Shown here: positions 51,968-61,600 of the stretch, in pieces
Numbering within the stretch: the stretch's first letter is position 1
Layout: every line of letters begins with the position of its first letter
From: Polaromonas sp.
GTDB lineage: Bacteria > Pseudomonadota > Gammaproteobacteria > Burkholderiales > Burkholderiaceae_C
Length of the DNA stretch: 64,000 nt
Direction of reading: 5' to 3'
Assembly: GCA_013298945.1 (NCBI GenBank)
Contig: JAAFJR010000005.1
Location: forward strand, 124,001-188,000
Notes under the pieces: model-generated
The model's database searches: none
Seen by the model: only the letters and a program-made list of their open reading frames with translations
Told to the model about the DNA's origin: nothing
Made by a program: the position numbers and the translations under genes

Positions 51968-52189
51968 TCAAACACCAAACTTGTACGCACTAGCCTGACC
52001 CGCTTTGGCTTCTTCTAAGCCCAAAAGCGTGTCTTTGATGAAATGTAGAGGCAGGTCAGGGTTTTCTTCTACGATTTTGCCTAGTCGCGCCCAATATTCA
52101 ATTTGCTTGGGGATAGAGCGGTGCTGCGCCGCTGCCTGCGGTTTGACCAGCTCTATCAATTCATCTGACACTTTAAGGGCGACTGCCAT
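51968..52189 (-). CDS. ParD-like antitoxin
   Basis: 73 residues. Opening MAVALKVSDELIELVKPQAAAQHRSIPKQIEYWARLGKI is the ParD-like ribbon-helix-helix DNA-binding domain; the tail neutralises the toxin. It precedes the RelE/ParE-type toxin gene on the same strand. A TTTAGGC inverted repeat lies 15 bases upstream. Confidence 0.8.
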   Translation of the reverse strand: MAVALKVSDELIELVKPQAAAQHRSIPKQIEYWARLGKIVEENPDLPLHFIKDTLLGLEEAKAGQASAYKFGV

Positions 52190-52204
52190 ATTTAACTCCT
52201 GAAA

Positions 52205-52227
52205 TTTAGGCGTATTTTATGCCTAAA
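52205..52227. promoter_or_regulatory. Inverted repeat upstream of the ParD-like antitoxin
   Basis: TTTAGGC and GCCTAAA, 9 bases apart, just upstream of the antitoxin start. Probable autoregulatory operator of the toxin-antitoxin operon. Confidence 0.6.
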
Positions 52228-52301
52228 AGTTGCAAAATACAACTTTAATCGCTATTGCGGTACTGTTTAAATGCAGTTCCTTGGATGCTGTTTCTTGTAT
52301 G

Positions 52302-53009
52302 CTATTTCTGCAGCATCTTCTCAACCTCAGCCAAATCCAAGCCATACATTTCAGCAAACTCAGCCGTCTTTTTGCCGCTGCCTTCAAAAGCGCGTTTCAG
52401 GGCGGTTTGTTTGGCTTGTTTGGCATCAAACTCGGCTAAGGCTTCTTCTAGGAGATTGGTGGCTTCTTCGTCGGAATTTTGAACTTTCAGCTGGTAATCT
52501 TGACGGCTTAAACCTGAGGCGACGAAGGCGGCGATGAGTTGTTTGCGGAAAATGGGGCGCAAGTTCAGCTTTGTTTTGGCCTTTGCGTTGCTGATGACGC
52601 GGCGGCGGAAGAGTTCCAAGAGGGCTAAATAAACGTGCTCTGGCGACACGTCTTCTACAGCGTTACCTTGCAAATCATGGCGTTTATGGCCATCTGCCAC
52701 GCATTGCAGGTAGCGGGTTGAGCGGGCGTGGTAGCCGAGGGCCGCTTTGAGGCTGTCTTTTTTGAAGTCTTCGGGGTGCGCGGCCATCAAGTCTTGGTAA
52801 GTGCCTAGTTTCAGAGGCAAAAACTGGCTGCCAAACAGGTGCGGATAGAGTTCAAATAGCTTTTGCAGGACGGGCTGGACGTCGATTTTTAATTTTTCAG
52901 ATTTAGCAGGCTTTGCTGTTTCAGCTGGCACGGACGCTGCAGAGGCAGGAGATTCAACCACCTCGGCGGCAATAGCTTCAGCGTTTTCAGTGATTTCAAT
53001 TGTAGTCAT
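52302..53009 (-). CDS. ProQ/FinO-family RNA chaperone
   Basis: The start is taken at the ATG at 53009 (MTTIEITENAEAIAAEVVE). 235 residues. An acidic, Ala-rich N-terminal extension of ~45 residues is followed by the ProQ/FinO domain (VQPVLQKLFELYPHLF...PLKLGTYQDLMAAHPEDFKKDSLKAALGYHARSTRYLQCVADGHKRHDL), and then by a charged C-terminal region. Such proteins bind structured RNAs and small-RNA/mRNA pairs. Targets are unknown; there is no plasmid-transfer context. Confidence 0.9.
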   Translation of the reverse strand: MTTIEITENAEAIAAEVVESPASAASVPAETAKPAKSEKLKIDVQPVLQKLFELYPHLFGSQFLPLKLGTYQDLMAAHPEDFKKDSLKAALGYHARSTRYLQCVADGHKRHDLQGNAVEDVSPEHVYLALLELFRRRVISNAKAKTKLNLRPIFRKQLIAAFVASGLSRQDYQLKVQNSDEEATNLLEEALAEFDAKQAKQTALKRAFEGSGKKTAEFAEMYGLDLAEVEKMLQK

Positions 53010-53030
53010 AAAAGTTTGCAATGATAATTT

Positions 53031-53079
53031 TGCTATAAATAAAATAGCTGTTCAGGCATTAAATACGCCGGCTATAGGC
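53031..53079 (-). repeat. Dispersed element, copy 13
   Basis: TGCTATAAATAAAATAGC hairpin followed by TTCAGGCATTAAATACGCCG, minus orientation, between the proQ-like gene and hemL. Confidence 0.85.
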
Positions 53080-53143
53080 CTATTTAATGAATAAAATGGT
53101 GTAAATGAGGGTAAAAATGGGTAAATTTGGCTTTTGGAGCTGA

Positions 53144-54454
53144 TTACAAAGATGCAAACACCTCTTTGGCGGCTGCAATCGTCTGCGCGATGTCATTATC
53201 GCTGTGTGCGGCGCTGACGAAGCCCGCCTCGTACAGCGCAGGTGCGATGTAAACGCCACGATCCAGCAGGCCGTGGAAGAGTTTGTTGAAGCGCGGGCTG
53301 TCCGTGGTCATCACTTTGGTGTAGTTTTGCGGCAGCTCGCTCATCAAGAAAAAGCCAAACATACCGCCCTGGCTGTCACCGCAGAAAGGCACGCCAGCAG
53401 CTTGGGCAGCTTGGGTTAAGCCGGACACCAGATTTTGGGTCTTACGACCGAGTTCTTCAAAAAAGTCAGGTTTTTGAATTTCTTTCAACGTTGCCAAACC
53501 ACAAGCGGTGGCGACGGGGTTGCCCGACAGCGTACCCGCTTGGTAAACCCCGCCCAGCGGTGCCAAATGTTCCATGATGGCGCGTGAAGCACCAAACGCC
53601 GCTAGCGGCATGCCACCACCAATGACTTTGCCCATGACGGTGATATCAGGTTTGATGCCCAAAACGGCCTGAGCGCTGCCCAAAGCGACGCGAAAGCCAG
53701 ACATGACTTCATCAAATATCAGTAATGCACCGTTTTCGGTACACAACTCGCGGCAGCGGCTGGCAAAAGCGTGGCTAGCGCGTACAAAGTTCATGTTGCC
53801 GGCGATGGGTTCCATCATCACGCAGGCCAGTTCTTTGCCGTGCAGGGCAAAGGCTTCTTCTAGCTGGGGAATGTTGTTGAACTCTAAAACCAAAGTGTCT
53901 TTAACCACGTCTGCCGGCACGCCAGAACTAGTCGGGTGGCCAAAAGTGGCGAGTCCTGAGCCGGCTTTGACCAGTAACGCGTCAGCATGGCCGTGGTAGC
54001 AGCCTTCAAATTTGATGAATTTGACGCGTCCGGTAGCACCGCGCGCAAGGCGAATCGCGCTCATAGCTGCTTCAGTACCAGAGCTGACGAGACGCACCAT
54101 CTCGATGGAAGGCACGAGTTTGATGATTTCTTCGGCCAGTTCGACTTCGCGCTCGGTCGGCGCACCGAACGAAAATCCATCCAAAGCGGCTTTTTGTACG
54201 GCTTCCAGCACGGCGGGGTGGCCATGTCCCAAAATCATCGGACCCCAAGAGCCTATGTAATCTATATGTTGCTTGCCGTTGGCGTCCCAAAAGTAGGCGC
54301 CTTGGGCGCGCTGCACAAAGCGCGGCGTACCGCCAACAGCTTTGAAAGCACGAACAGGAGAGTTGACACCACCCGGAATGCTGCGTTTGGCGCGTTCGAA
54401 CAGGTTAGCGTTTGCATCTGTTGCGGTTGTTTGTAAGCTTTTAGTTGTAGTCAT
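53144..54454 (-). CDS. hemL: Glutamate-1-semialdehyde 2,1-aminomutase
   Basis: 436 residues. [23 protein letters not shown] at the N-terminus is diagnostic; the PLP lysine lies in [20 protein letters not shown], and [17 protein letters not shown] follows. HemL makes 5-aminolevulinate in the C5 tetrapyrrole route. It is divergent from the rubredoxin-pil operon, and an inverted repeat lies in the shared promoter region. Confidence 0.96.
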   Translation of the reverse strand: MTTTKSLQTTATDANANLFERAKRSIPGGVNSPVRAFKAVGGTPRFVQRAQGAYFWDANGKQHIDYIGSWGPMILGHGHPAVLEAVQKAALDGFSFGAPTEREVELAEEIIKLVPSIEMVRLVSSGTEAAMSAIRLARGATGRVKFIKFEGCYHGHADALLVKAGSGLATFGHPTSSGVPADVVKDTLVLEFNNIPQLEEAFALHGKELACVMMEPIAGNMNFVRASHAFASRCRELCTENGALLIFDEVMSGFRVALGSAQAVLGIKPDITVMGKVIGGGMPLAAFGASRAIMEHLAPLGGVYQAGTLSGNPVATACGLATLKEIQKPDFFEELGRKTQNLVSGLTQAAQAAGVPFCGDSQGGMFGFFLMSELPQNYTKVMTTDSPRFNKLFHGLLDRGVYIAPALYEAGFVSAAHSDNDIAQTIAAAKEVFASL

Positions 54455-54549
54455 AAAACGTTTTAAAGTATATTTAAAGCTTGTTGAGTCAGCTTTTATA
54501 GTAAATTACCCCTAGATAAGGGGTGGCAAGTGGGTATGAATGGCAAATA

Positions 54550-54567
54550 TGTCGGATTAACCCGACA
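54550..54567. promoter_or_regulatory. Inverted repeat TGTCGG-N6-CCGACA between hemL and rubredoxin
   Basis: Perfect 6-base arms around ATTAAC. The pattern also fits TGT-N12-ACA, the consensus of PpsR/CrtJ regulators of tetrapyrrole genes, but that consensus is short and could match by chance. Confidence 0.45.
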
Positions 54568-54651
54568 GGCAAATGTTAGAAAGTGTAATTTGAAGCATTG
54601 CTGTCCTACAATGTAATCAATTCTAATCTTTGCGATAAGGCGGCTCTGACT

Positions 54652-54825
54652 GTGAGTGATTCTAAAACTTGGTTGTGTTTGATTTGTGGTTGGTTATATG
54701 AGGAGAAGCTAGGATTGCCGGAAGAGGGCATTCCTGCCGGCACACCCTGGGCACTGGTGCCTATGAATTGGACTTGCCCTGAATGCGGCGCCCGCAAAGA
54801 AGATTTTGAGATGGTTGAGATTTAA
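54652..54825 (+). CDS. Rubredoxin (GTG start)
   Basis: 57 residues from GTG at 54652, chosen because AAGGCGG lies 8 bases before it and the length then fits rubredoxin. The four iron ligands are in CLICGW and CPECGARKEDF. Rubredoxins carry single electrons in the cytoplasm. A rubredoxin gene directly before pilG is common in betaproteobacteria; the gap to pilG is 31 bases, so co-transcription is likely, though the physiological link is unknown. Confidence 0.88.
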   Translation: MSDSKTWLCLICGWLYEEKLGLPEEGIPAGTPWALVPMNWTCPECGARKEDFEMVEI

Positions 54826-54856
54826 GTTGAAATTTAGCGAATCTTGGAGAAATACG

Positions 54857-55249
54857 ATGGGTACAGCAGGTTCAGCATTGAAAATTTTGGTCATTGATGA
54901 CAGTAACACGGTGCGGCAAAGTGCAGAAATGTTTTTGCGCCAAGGTGGTCATGAGGTGTTTCTAGCCGAGGACGGCTTTGATGCGCTGTCAAAAGTGAAT
55001 GACCACCATCCAGATATGATTTTTTGCGATATTTTGATGCCTCGCTTAGATGGCTACCAAACCTGCGCGATCATCAAGCGCAACCCTAACTTTGAAAGCA
55101 TTCCTATTGTGATGCTGTCATCTAAAGACGGCGTTTTCGACAAAGCGCGCGGACGCATGGTTGGCGCACAGCAATATTTAACTAAGCCTTTTGTTAAAGA
55201 CGCTTTGCTGCAGTCCGTGCAGCATTTTGCAGGTCAAAAAACGGTTTAA
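54857..55249 (+). CDS. pilG: Type IV pilus response regulator PilG
   Basis: Start at the ATG at 54857 (TTGGAGA upstream). 130 residues, a stand-alone CheY-like receiver: ILVIDDSNTVRQSAEMFL (acidic pocket), MIFCDILMPRLDGYQ (phosphorylated Asp), VMLSSKDG and LTKPF (conserved Lys). PilG is phosphorylated by the ChpA/PilL kinase and promotes pilus extension. First of the chemosensory genes. Confidence 0.93.
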   Translation: MGTAGSALKILVIDDSNTVRQSAEMFLRQGGHEVFLAEDGFDALSKVNDHHPDMIFCDILMPRLDGYQTCAIIKRNPNFESIPIVMLSSKDGVFDKARGRMVGAQQYLTKPFVKDALLQSVQHFAGQKTV

Positions 55250-55310
55250 CCAGGCTTACAAGTAAGGCCAAAAGCACGTCTTACTCTTATATATTGAAAG
55301 AAAATTAAAA

Positions 55311-55676
55311 ATGCCAATCCACAAAGTACTTGTCGTAGATGACTCCAAAACGGAGTTGATGTTTATTTCTGATCTTTTACAAAAAAACGGATTTGAAGTG
55401 GCTATTGCAGATGGCGGCGATCAAGCTATGCAATGCCTTGCCGCGCAAACGCCGGATTTGATTTTGATGGATGTGGTGATGCCAGGTAAAAACGGTTTCC
55501 AATTGGCAAGATCCATCAACCGTGATCCTTTGTATGCCAATGTACCTATTATTTTTTGCAGCAGTAAAGACCAAGAAACAGACAAGCTTTGGGGCATGCG
55601 CCAAGGCGCGAAGGACTATATAACTAAGCCATTTAATTCAGATGAACTGATTGCCAAAATCAGAGCGCAAGGATAA
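55311..55676 (+). CDS. pilH: Type IV pilus response regulator PilH
   Basis: 121 residues, a second CheY-like receiver: VLVVDDSKTELMFI, DLILMDVVMPGKNGFQ (phospho-acceptor Asp), IIFCSSKDQETDKLWG and YITKPFN. PilH favours pilus retraction and balances PilG. It follows pilG by 61 bases. Confidence 0.92.
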   Translation: MPIHKVLVVDDSKTELMFISDLLQKNGFEVAIADGGDQAMQCLAAQTPDLILMDVVMPGKNGFQLARSINRDPLYANVPIIFCSSKDQETDKLWGMRQGAKDYITKPFNSDELIAKIRAQG

Positions 55677-55690
55677 ATGACTTTTTAAAT

Positions 55691-56227
55691 ATGGATAAAA
55701 AGCAAAAATTACGTGAACTACAAACCCGGTTAGCAGAAAAGCTGCAAGCCGTTCGCTCAGGCGATGTGGCTTCAGCTGCGGCTTGGCTGGCAGTTGACTC
55801 TGGAGGACGCAAGTATTTATTTCCATTGAGTCAATCTGGTGAAATATTTCCTTGGACCGTCATCCAAAAAGTAGCTCATACGCAAGATTGGTATTTAGGT
55901 GTCGCAAATATGCGCGGTACACTTTTTGGGGTGGTAGACTTTTCTAATTTTGTGCAAGGCGAAAAAAGTACGGTGAGTAACGAATTAGCTCGCTCTGACT
56001 CTCGTTTCGTCACCTTAAGCAGCACCTTAGAAGTTAATTGTGCTTTTTATGTAGATCGCATTGAAGGCTTGCGTAGTACAGAGTCATTTAGCGAATCTCA
56101 AGATGCTGTAGCAGGTTCGCCTGAATTTTATGGTCATATATATGTAGATATAAATGGCTTGCAGTGGCAAGAAATTAATCTGCAAGTTTTAGCTCAACAA
56201 GCCAATTTTTTAAATATCAACGCGTAA
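55691..56227 (+). CDS. pilI: CheW-like adaptor PilI
   Basis: 178 residues containing a CheW domain (GGRKYLFPLSQSGEIFPWTVIQKVAHTQDWYLGVANMRGTLFGVVDFSNFV). It couples the receptor PilJ to the ChpA kinase. Spacing to pilH (14 bases) and pilJ (21 bases) shows one operon. Confidence 0.9.
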   Translation: MDKKQKLRELQTRLAEKLQAVRSGDVASAAAWLAVDSGGRKYLFPLSQSGEIFPWTVIQKVAHTQDWYLGVANMRGTLFGVVDFSNFVQGEKSTVSNELARSDSRFVTLSSTLEVNCAFYVDRIEGLRSTESFSESQDAVAGSPEFYGHIYVDINGLQWQEINLQVLAQQANFLNINA

Positions 56228-56248
56228 AGATTTCTTAAAGGCCGACAT

Positions 56249-58558
56249 ATGTCAGAACTCACTCTATTCCAAAAGCTTTTCAAACGTAAATCTGCTACCA
56301 CGACAGTTGATGCTGCTTCGATGCCTAGTTTTGAATCAACTAAAGCCGTAGTAGACAGCCCATTCAGCCCAAGTACCACGACAGCTGGTATGAGCTCAGC
56401 GGTGGAGAGCGAAGATTTGACTCCGATTGCAGAGGCTTTGACCGCAGATGTGACTGCGCCAGACAGTGGCGATGCTGTCGCTTTGTCTGGTGATCTAATC
56501 AGCATCCCATTGCTCGGCAAAAGGACGGTGGTTGCGCATCAACGAATTTTGGCTGCCTTGCTGGCCTTAGCATTGATTATTCTTGCGCTTGTAACTTTTT
56601 TTGCGCTGACTCAAGCCGATAAAGTAACTCAACAATTGTCTGCAACCGGCCAAGCTTTGATGCAGTCGCAGCGTCTAGCTAAATCTGTTTCACAAGCTAT
56701 TGTGGGTACACCACAGGCTTTCCCAGACGTGAAAGAGAGTTCAGACGTGCTTGCACGATCTGTGCGAGCTTTGAAGGCGGGTGATGAGCAGATGCGTATT
56801 GATGCTGTTCCGGCACAGGCGCAAGCTAGTGTCGACCTGATTTCTCCACTGATGGAGCGCGCTGAGAAAAATGCAAAGACGGTTATTGGTCAACAGAAAA
56901 TTTTGACGCAAGTAGGTACTGCGTTGCGTACGATCAACAGACAATCGTCTGACTTGCTCGAGATTGCAGAAACGGTGTCATCGTTGAAACTTCAACAAAA
57001 CGCTGCTCCAACCGAAATTTCCGCAGCTGGCCAGTTGGTTATGTTGACGCAGCGTATTGGTAAATCAGCAAACGAGTTTTTGACAATGGAGGGTGTTAAT
57101 CCTGAAGCTGTTTTCTTGTTGGGCAAAGATTTGAACTCCTTCAAGGAAATCACACAAGGTTTGCAATCAGGTAGCGCTGAACTGCGATTGGCTGGTACCA
57201 AAGATACACAGACATTAGAGCGTTTAGATGCTTTGACCAAGTTGTATGAGCAAACGCGCGTGCAAGCGGGCGCTATTTTGGGTAACTTGCAGGGTATTGT
57301 TTCCGCGCGTGAGGCGCAGGTTTCAATTTTGGCGGACAGTGAGCCTTTGCGCCGAAACCTAGAGGATTTGCAAGGTAAATTGTCGAGTGATTCTGGTCTG
57401 AGTGCGGGTTCTATTTTTGCATTGATTGCTTCAACACTGTTTGCGTTATTGTGCGCAGCTGGCCTGGCATATGTGCAATTGCAAGACAGTAAGCGGCAAC
57501 AGAGTGTTGCGCAAGCGCAGCGATTAACTGCTGAAAGCCAAGAGCTTCAAGCTAAGCGCGTGAACGACGGTAATCAAGCAGCAATTTTGCGCCTGATGAA
57601 TGAGTTGCAAGCTGTGGCTGAGGGTGATTTGACGCAAGAAACAACGGTGACGGAAGATATTACTGGCGCTATTGCAGACTCCGTGAACTACACCGTTGAG
57701 GAATTGCGTTTACTCGTAGGTAACGTGCAAAACACGGCTAGTCGTGTTGCGCAAACTACTGCTCAGGTTGAAAATACTTCAACCGAATTACTTGCAGCTT
57801 CTACTGAGCAGCTGCGCGAGATTCGCGAAACTGGTCAATCCGTTTTGGATATGGCGGGTCGCATTAACAAAGTCTCTGTACAAGCGCAAGATTCCGCCTT
57901 GGTGGCGCGTCAATCGCTGGTGGCTGCTGAGTCTGGTTTGTCGGCGGTGCAAAATGCGATTGGTGGTATGAACTCCATTCGTGATCAAATTCAAGAAACC
58001 TCTAAGCGTATCAAACGGCTGGGTGAATCATCACAAGAGATTGGTGAAATTACAGAGTTGATTTCTGATATTACTGAACAAACCAACGTGCTGGCTTTGA
58101 ATGCGACAATTCAAGCGGCTTCAGCTGGTGAGGCAGGTCGAGGCTTCTCTGTTGTTGCTGAAGAGGTGCAACGTTTGGCGGAGCGCTCAGCGGATGCGAC
58201 ACGCCAGATTTCATCGTTGGTTAAAGCTATTCAGACGGATACCCAAGATGCCGTGGCCGCTATGGAGCGCTCAACACATGGTGTAGTGGAGGGAGCTAAG
58301 TTGTCTGACACTGCTGGTACAGCTTTGACAGAGATTGATAAAGTTTCCCGTCGCTTAGCTGAGCTGATTGAGCAAATTTCAAATGCTACGTCTGCAGAGG
58401 CAACTTCTGCAAATGCTGTGGCTAACAATATTCAGCACATTTTTGCGGTGACAGAGCAAACTGGTGAAGGTACACGCGCTACAGCCCAGCAGGTACGTGA
58501 ACTCTCGCAAATGGCGACTCAATTGCGTGAGTCTGTTTCTCGATTCAAAATTGCTTAA
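56249..58558 (+). CDS. pilJ: Type IV pilus methyl-accepting chemoreceptor PilJ
   Basis: 769 residues, with two membrane helices (ILAALLALALIILALVTFFAL and IFALIASTLFALLCAAGLAYVQ) separating a ~250-residue periplasmic sensor with two repeated QRxxKS-type modules (MQSQRLAKSVSQ; LTQRIGKSANEF). A HAMP-like region and the receptor signalling tip EQTNVLALNATIQAASAGEAGRGFSVVAEEVQRLAE follow. The cytoplasmic N-terminal extension of ~90 residues before the first helix is notable. It signals to ChpA via PilI. Confidence 0.94.
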   Translation: MSELTLFQKLFKRKSATTTVDAASMPSFESTKAVVDSPFSPSTTTAGMSSAVESEDLTPIAEALTADVTAPDSGDAVALSGDLISIPLLGKRTVVAHQRILAALLALALIILALVTFFALTQADKVTQQLSATGQALMQSQRLAKSVSQAIVGTPQAFPDVKESSDVLARSVRALKAGDEQMRIDAVPAQAQASVDLISPLMERAEKNAKTVIGQQKILTQVGTALRTINRQSSDLLEIAETVSSLKLQQNAAPTEISAAGQLVMLTQRIGKSANEFLTMEGVNPEAVFLLGKDLNSFKEITQGLQSGSAELRLAGTKDTQTLERLDALTKLYEQTRVQAGAILGNLQGIVSAREAQVSILADSEPLRRNLEDLQGKLSSDSGLSAGSIFALIASTLFALLCAAGLAYVQLQDSKRQQSVAQAQRLTAESQELQAKRVNDGNQAAILRLMNELQAVAEGDLTQETTVTEDITGAIADSVNYTVEELRLLVGNVQNTASRVAQTTAQVENTSTELLAASTEQLREIRETGQSVLDMAGRINKVSVQAQDSALVARQSLVAAESGLSAVQNAIGGMNSIRDQIQETSKRIKRLGESSQEIGEITELISDITEQTNVLALNATIQAASAGEAGRGFSVVAEEVQRLAERSADATRQISSLVKAIQTDTQDAVAAMERSTHGVVEGAKLSDTAGTALTEIDKVSRRLAELIEQISNATSAEATSANAVANNIQHIFAVTEQTGEGTRATAQQVRELSQMATQLRESVSRFKIA

Positions 58559-58616
58559 AAGCACATATCCCAAGATATATTTTGTTGGCTTTTACATCAT
58601 TTAATACTCATAATTT

Positions 58617-61600
58617 ATGCAACTTGTAGATATACAAACTACATCAGATCAAGATTTAGCTGTGAAGGATCTTGGCCCATTGTCATGGGTTATCGAAGAG
58701 TTGCGTAAATCTTTTGATGTGGCAATCAAAGGGTTGAAACGTTTTGTGCAAGAAGCAAATTCTACGCAATCTGATTTGGCCGTCTTTGATACGAATCTAT
58801 TACGTACGGCTAAGCATAATTTTCATCAAATATCAGGTGCGCTAAAGTTATTAGAAATTAGCGAAGCTGTTGTTATGACAGATGCTATGGAATCTGTTTC
58901 TAGTAGGTTTATACATAAACCAGCAATGGCGTCAGGCGAATCGGTTAGCAAGCTTGAGCATGCTAGTTTTGCAGTGCTTGAATACTTGGAATGTTTGCTA
59001 GCTGGCAAAGATGTTTCTTCTATAGGATTATTTGCCCAATATAGAGATATTAAATTACTTGCAGGATTTGATCGAGCACATCCTGCAGATCTTTGGAATA
59101 GGCAATCTTTTCAATGGTTAGAGCCTGAATTAACTGCAATTCGGACACTTGATTATTCGACGTCTGTACGTGCAGATTTGGATTCGGCTTTGTTGCGTGT
59201 GATGCAGTCGTCTGATGTAGCTGCTGCTAATGAACTCTGTCAAACCAGTTTGAGTCTTGCTCAATCGCAAAAAAATTCAAAAGCAGCGACTTTTTGGAAA
59301 ATATGCGCAGCATTTTTTGAAGCAATTGCGCAAAAATTAATACCAGTTGATATTTACGCGAAACGTTCGGCTGCAGGGATTGTTGTCCATTACAACAATC
59401 TGAAGCATGGAGATTGGGTTTTCTCTGATAAATTCATGCAAAATTTGCTTTTCTTGTGCGGTCAAGCGAGCATTGAGAAAAAAGAGAATTCACCATGTTT
59501 AGCCGTTATTCAAAAAGCATGGGCGCTAAATGCGTCCAATCGTGTAAATTACGAAATTAGTCAGTTTGGTCGTTTTGATCCAGCTATCTTAGCGCTGTCT
59601 AAAAAGAGAATTATCGTCGCTAAAGAGTTATGGACTGCGCTTTCTGGTGGAGATATACAAAAAATCAGAAGTACCTCCGAACAATTTAAACTTGTATCGG
59701 AGTCTTTGGTTAAGCTGTATCCATCTAGCCAGACTTTGGCTCAAGCACTTGTTAATGCTTCCGACTCGGTCGTACTGACTAAGCAAGCACCCAGCGCTGA
59801 GTTTGCCATGGAAGTTGCTACTGCAATTTTATATTTAGAAGCAGTTTTTGAAGGTTGGGGTTCGACCGACGCAGAAATGGAGCTTCGTGCCAAAAAATTA
59901 GCTCAAAGAATCGAGCACGTCAGAAACGGTGGGCAAGCTGAAACTGTTGAGCCTTGGATTGAAGAGTTGTATCGTCGAGTCAGCGATAGAGAGTCTATGG
60001 GTAGCGTGGTTGGTGAATTGCGCATTTGTCTAACAGATGTTGAGAAATCAATCGATCAATACTTCCGATCACCTGCAATTCCACAAATACTGCAGACCGT
60101 GCCTGGAAAACTAAGCCAAATGAGAGGAATTTTTTCAGTCCTCGGCTTGGATGAGGCTTCAAGTGCGGTTGCAGATATGCGAGATCGTGTTGAGGAGTTT
60201 GAATTCCCAAACTTTAATTTTGAACAAGCTCGTCTCGCTGGTGCTTTTGACAAATTTGGAAACAACTTAGGTGCCTTGGGTTTTTTAATTGATATGTTGA
60301 ATTACCAACCTGCGTTGGTGAAAAAACTATTTGTTTTCGATGCGAAAACCGGCGTCTTGAATCCTTTGATGGGCCGAGTGAAGCAAACTATTGATAGTTA
60401 CTCGCCGCAAATAGCAAAAGAAGATGAGTCCTCTACCATGCCGGTTGAAAATGAATTGCCGAGCCTCTTAGAGGAAAGCATTGCTCCTCGGGTCATGGAC
60501 AGTTTTTCTGATGTTGAGTCCGCAAAAGTGAATGTGGTGAAAACTATTGCAGAGCCTGTTGTTAAAAAACAGATTTCTGAAATGCATGAACTTACAGATA
60601 TCTTTTTGGAAGAAGCTGCTGAAGTTATTCAAACTGGACTTGCATCTGCGAATTCGTTACTAGAAGCTCCAGAAAATCTAGAGCAGCAGTCTACTTTGCG
60701 TAGAGCGTTCCATACGCTAAAAGGTAGCTCTCGCATGGTCGGTTTTGATGATTTTGGTGAGGCTGGATGGGCGTTTGAGCAAGTCATCAATACGCGACTC
60801 ACAGATCAAACGCCGTTCGATAAAGATATTTGTAATTTGGCAATTGCTGCTCTGCATTCTTTCAAATCTTGGACTGAGGATTTGAGCTCTCGTCAAGCTA
60901 CGAAATGGGACTCTCAAACTTTTAAGCGTTGTGCAGAAGCGATGAGAATTGAGGGTAGATTAGATACTACAGGATTAATTGGTGGCGAATTGGTTTTCGG
61001 AAATCTTGAGACACCTGTTAAATCACATGCTGAAGATGAAGCATTCTTGCTGTCGTTAGAAAACTTTGAATTGCTGGAGATACCAGTTGTAAGCACTTCT
61101 CCAGATGTTGTGGGTGAAACTGAGGAGGTTGAAGCTGCTGCAACTGCTGAAATAGCTGAGAGCACAATAGCAAATGCGCATGTCAGTGAGTTAAAAGTTG
61201 AAGACAAAATACTTGAAGACTCTAAGCTTGTAATTAACAACGAGACGCCTGTTGGTCTAGGGCACACTGATGCTGTTGTAAATTTTCTAAAACCAGTTGT
61301 TCCGGTCGAATATGAAGAGCAATTCAAGGTTATTGGCACTTTAAAAATCGGAATTCCACTTTACAACGTTTATCTTAATGAAGCAGATGAATGGTCACGA
61401 TGCTTAGTTACTGAGTTAGATGAGTGGGCGATTGAACATCACAAACCTTTGAACCTTTCTACAGTTAATTTTGCGCACTCTTTGGCGGGTAGCTCTGCCA
61501 CTGTTGGCTTTCATCAATTGTCAGTGTTGGCCAAAAAATTAGAGCATGCTTTAGACAAAGTATCTCAAAAAGAAAAGGGAACTGACAATGAGGCCTCCGT

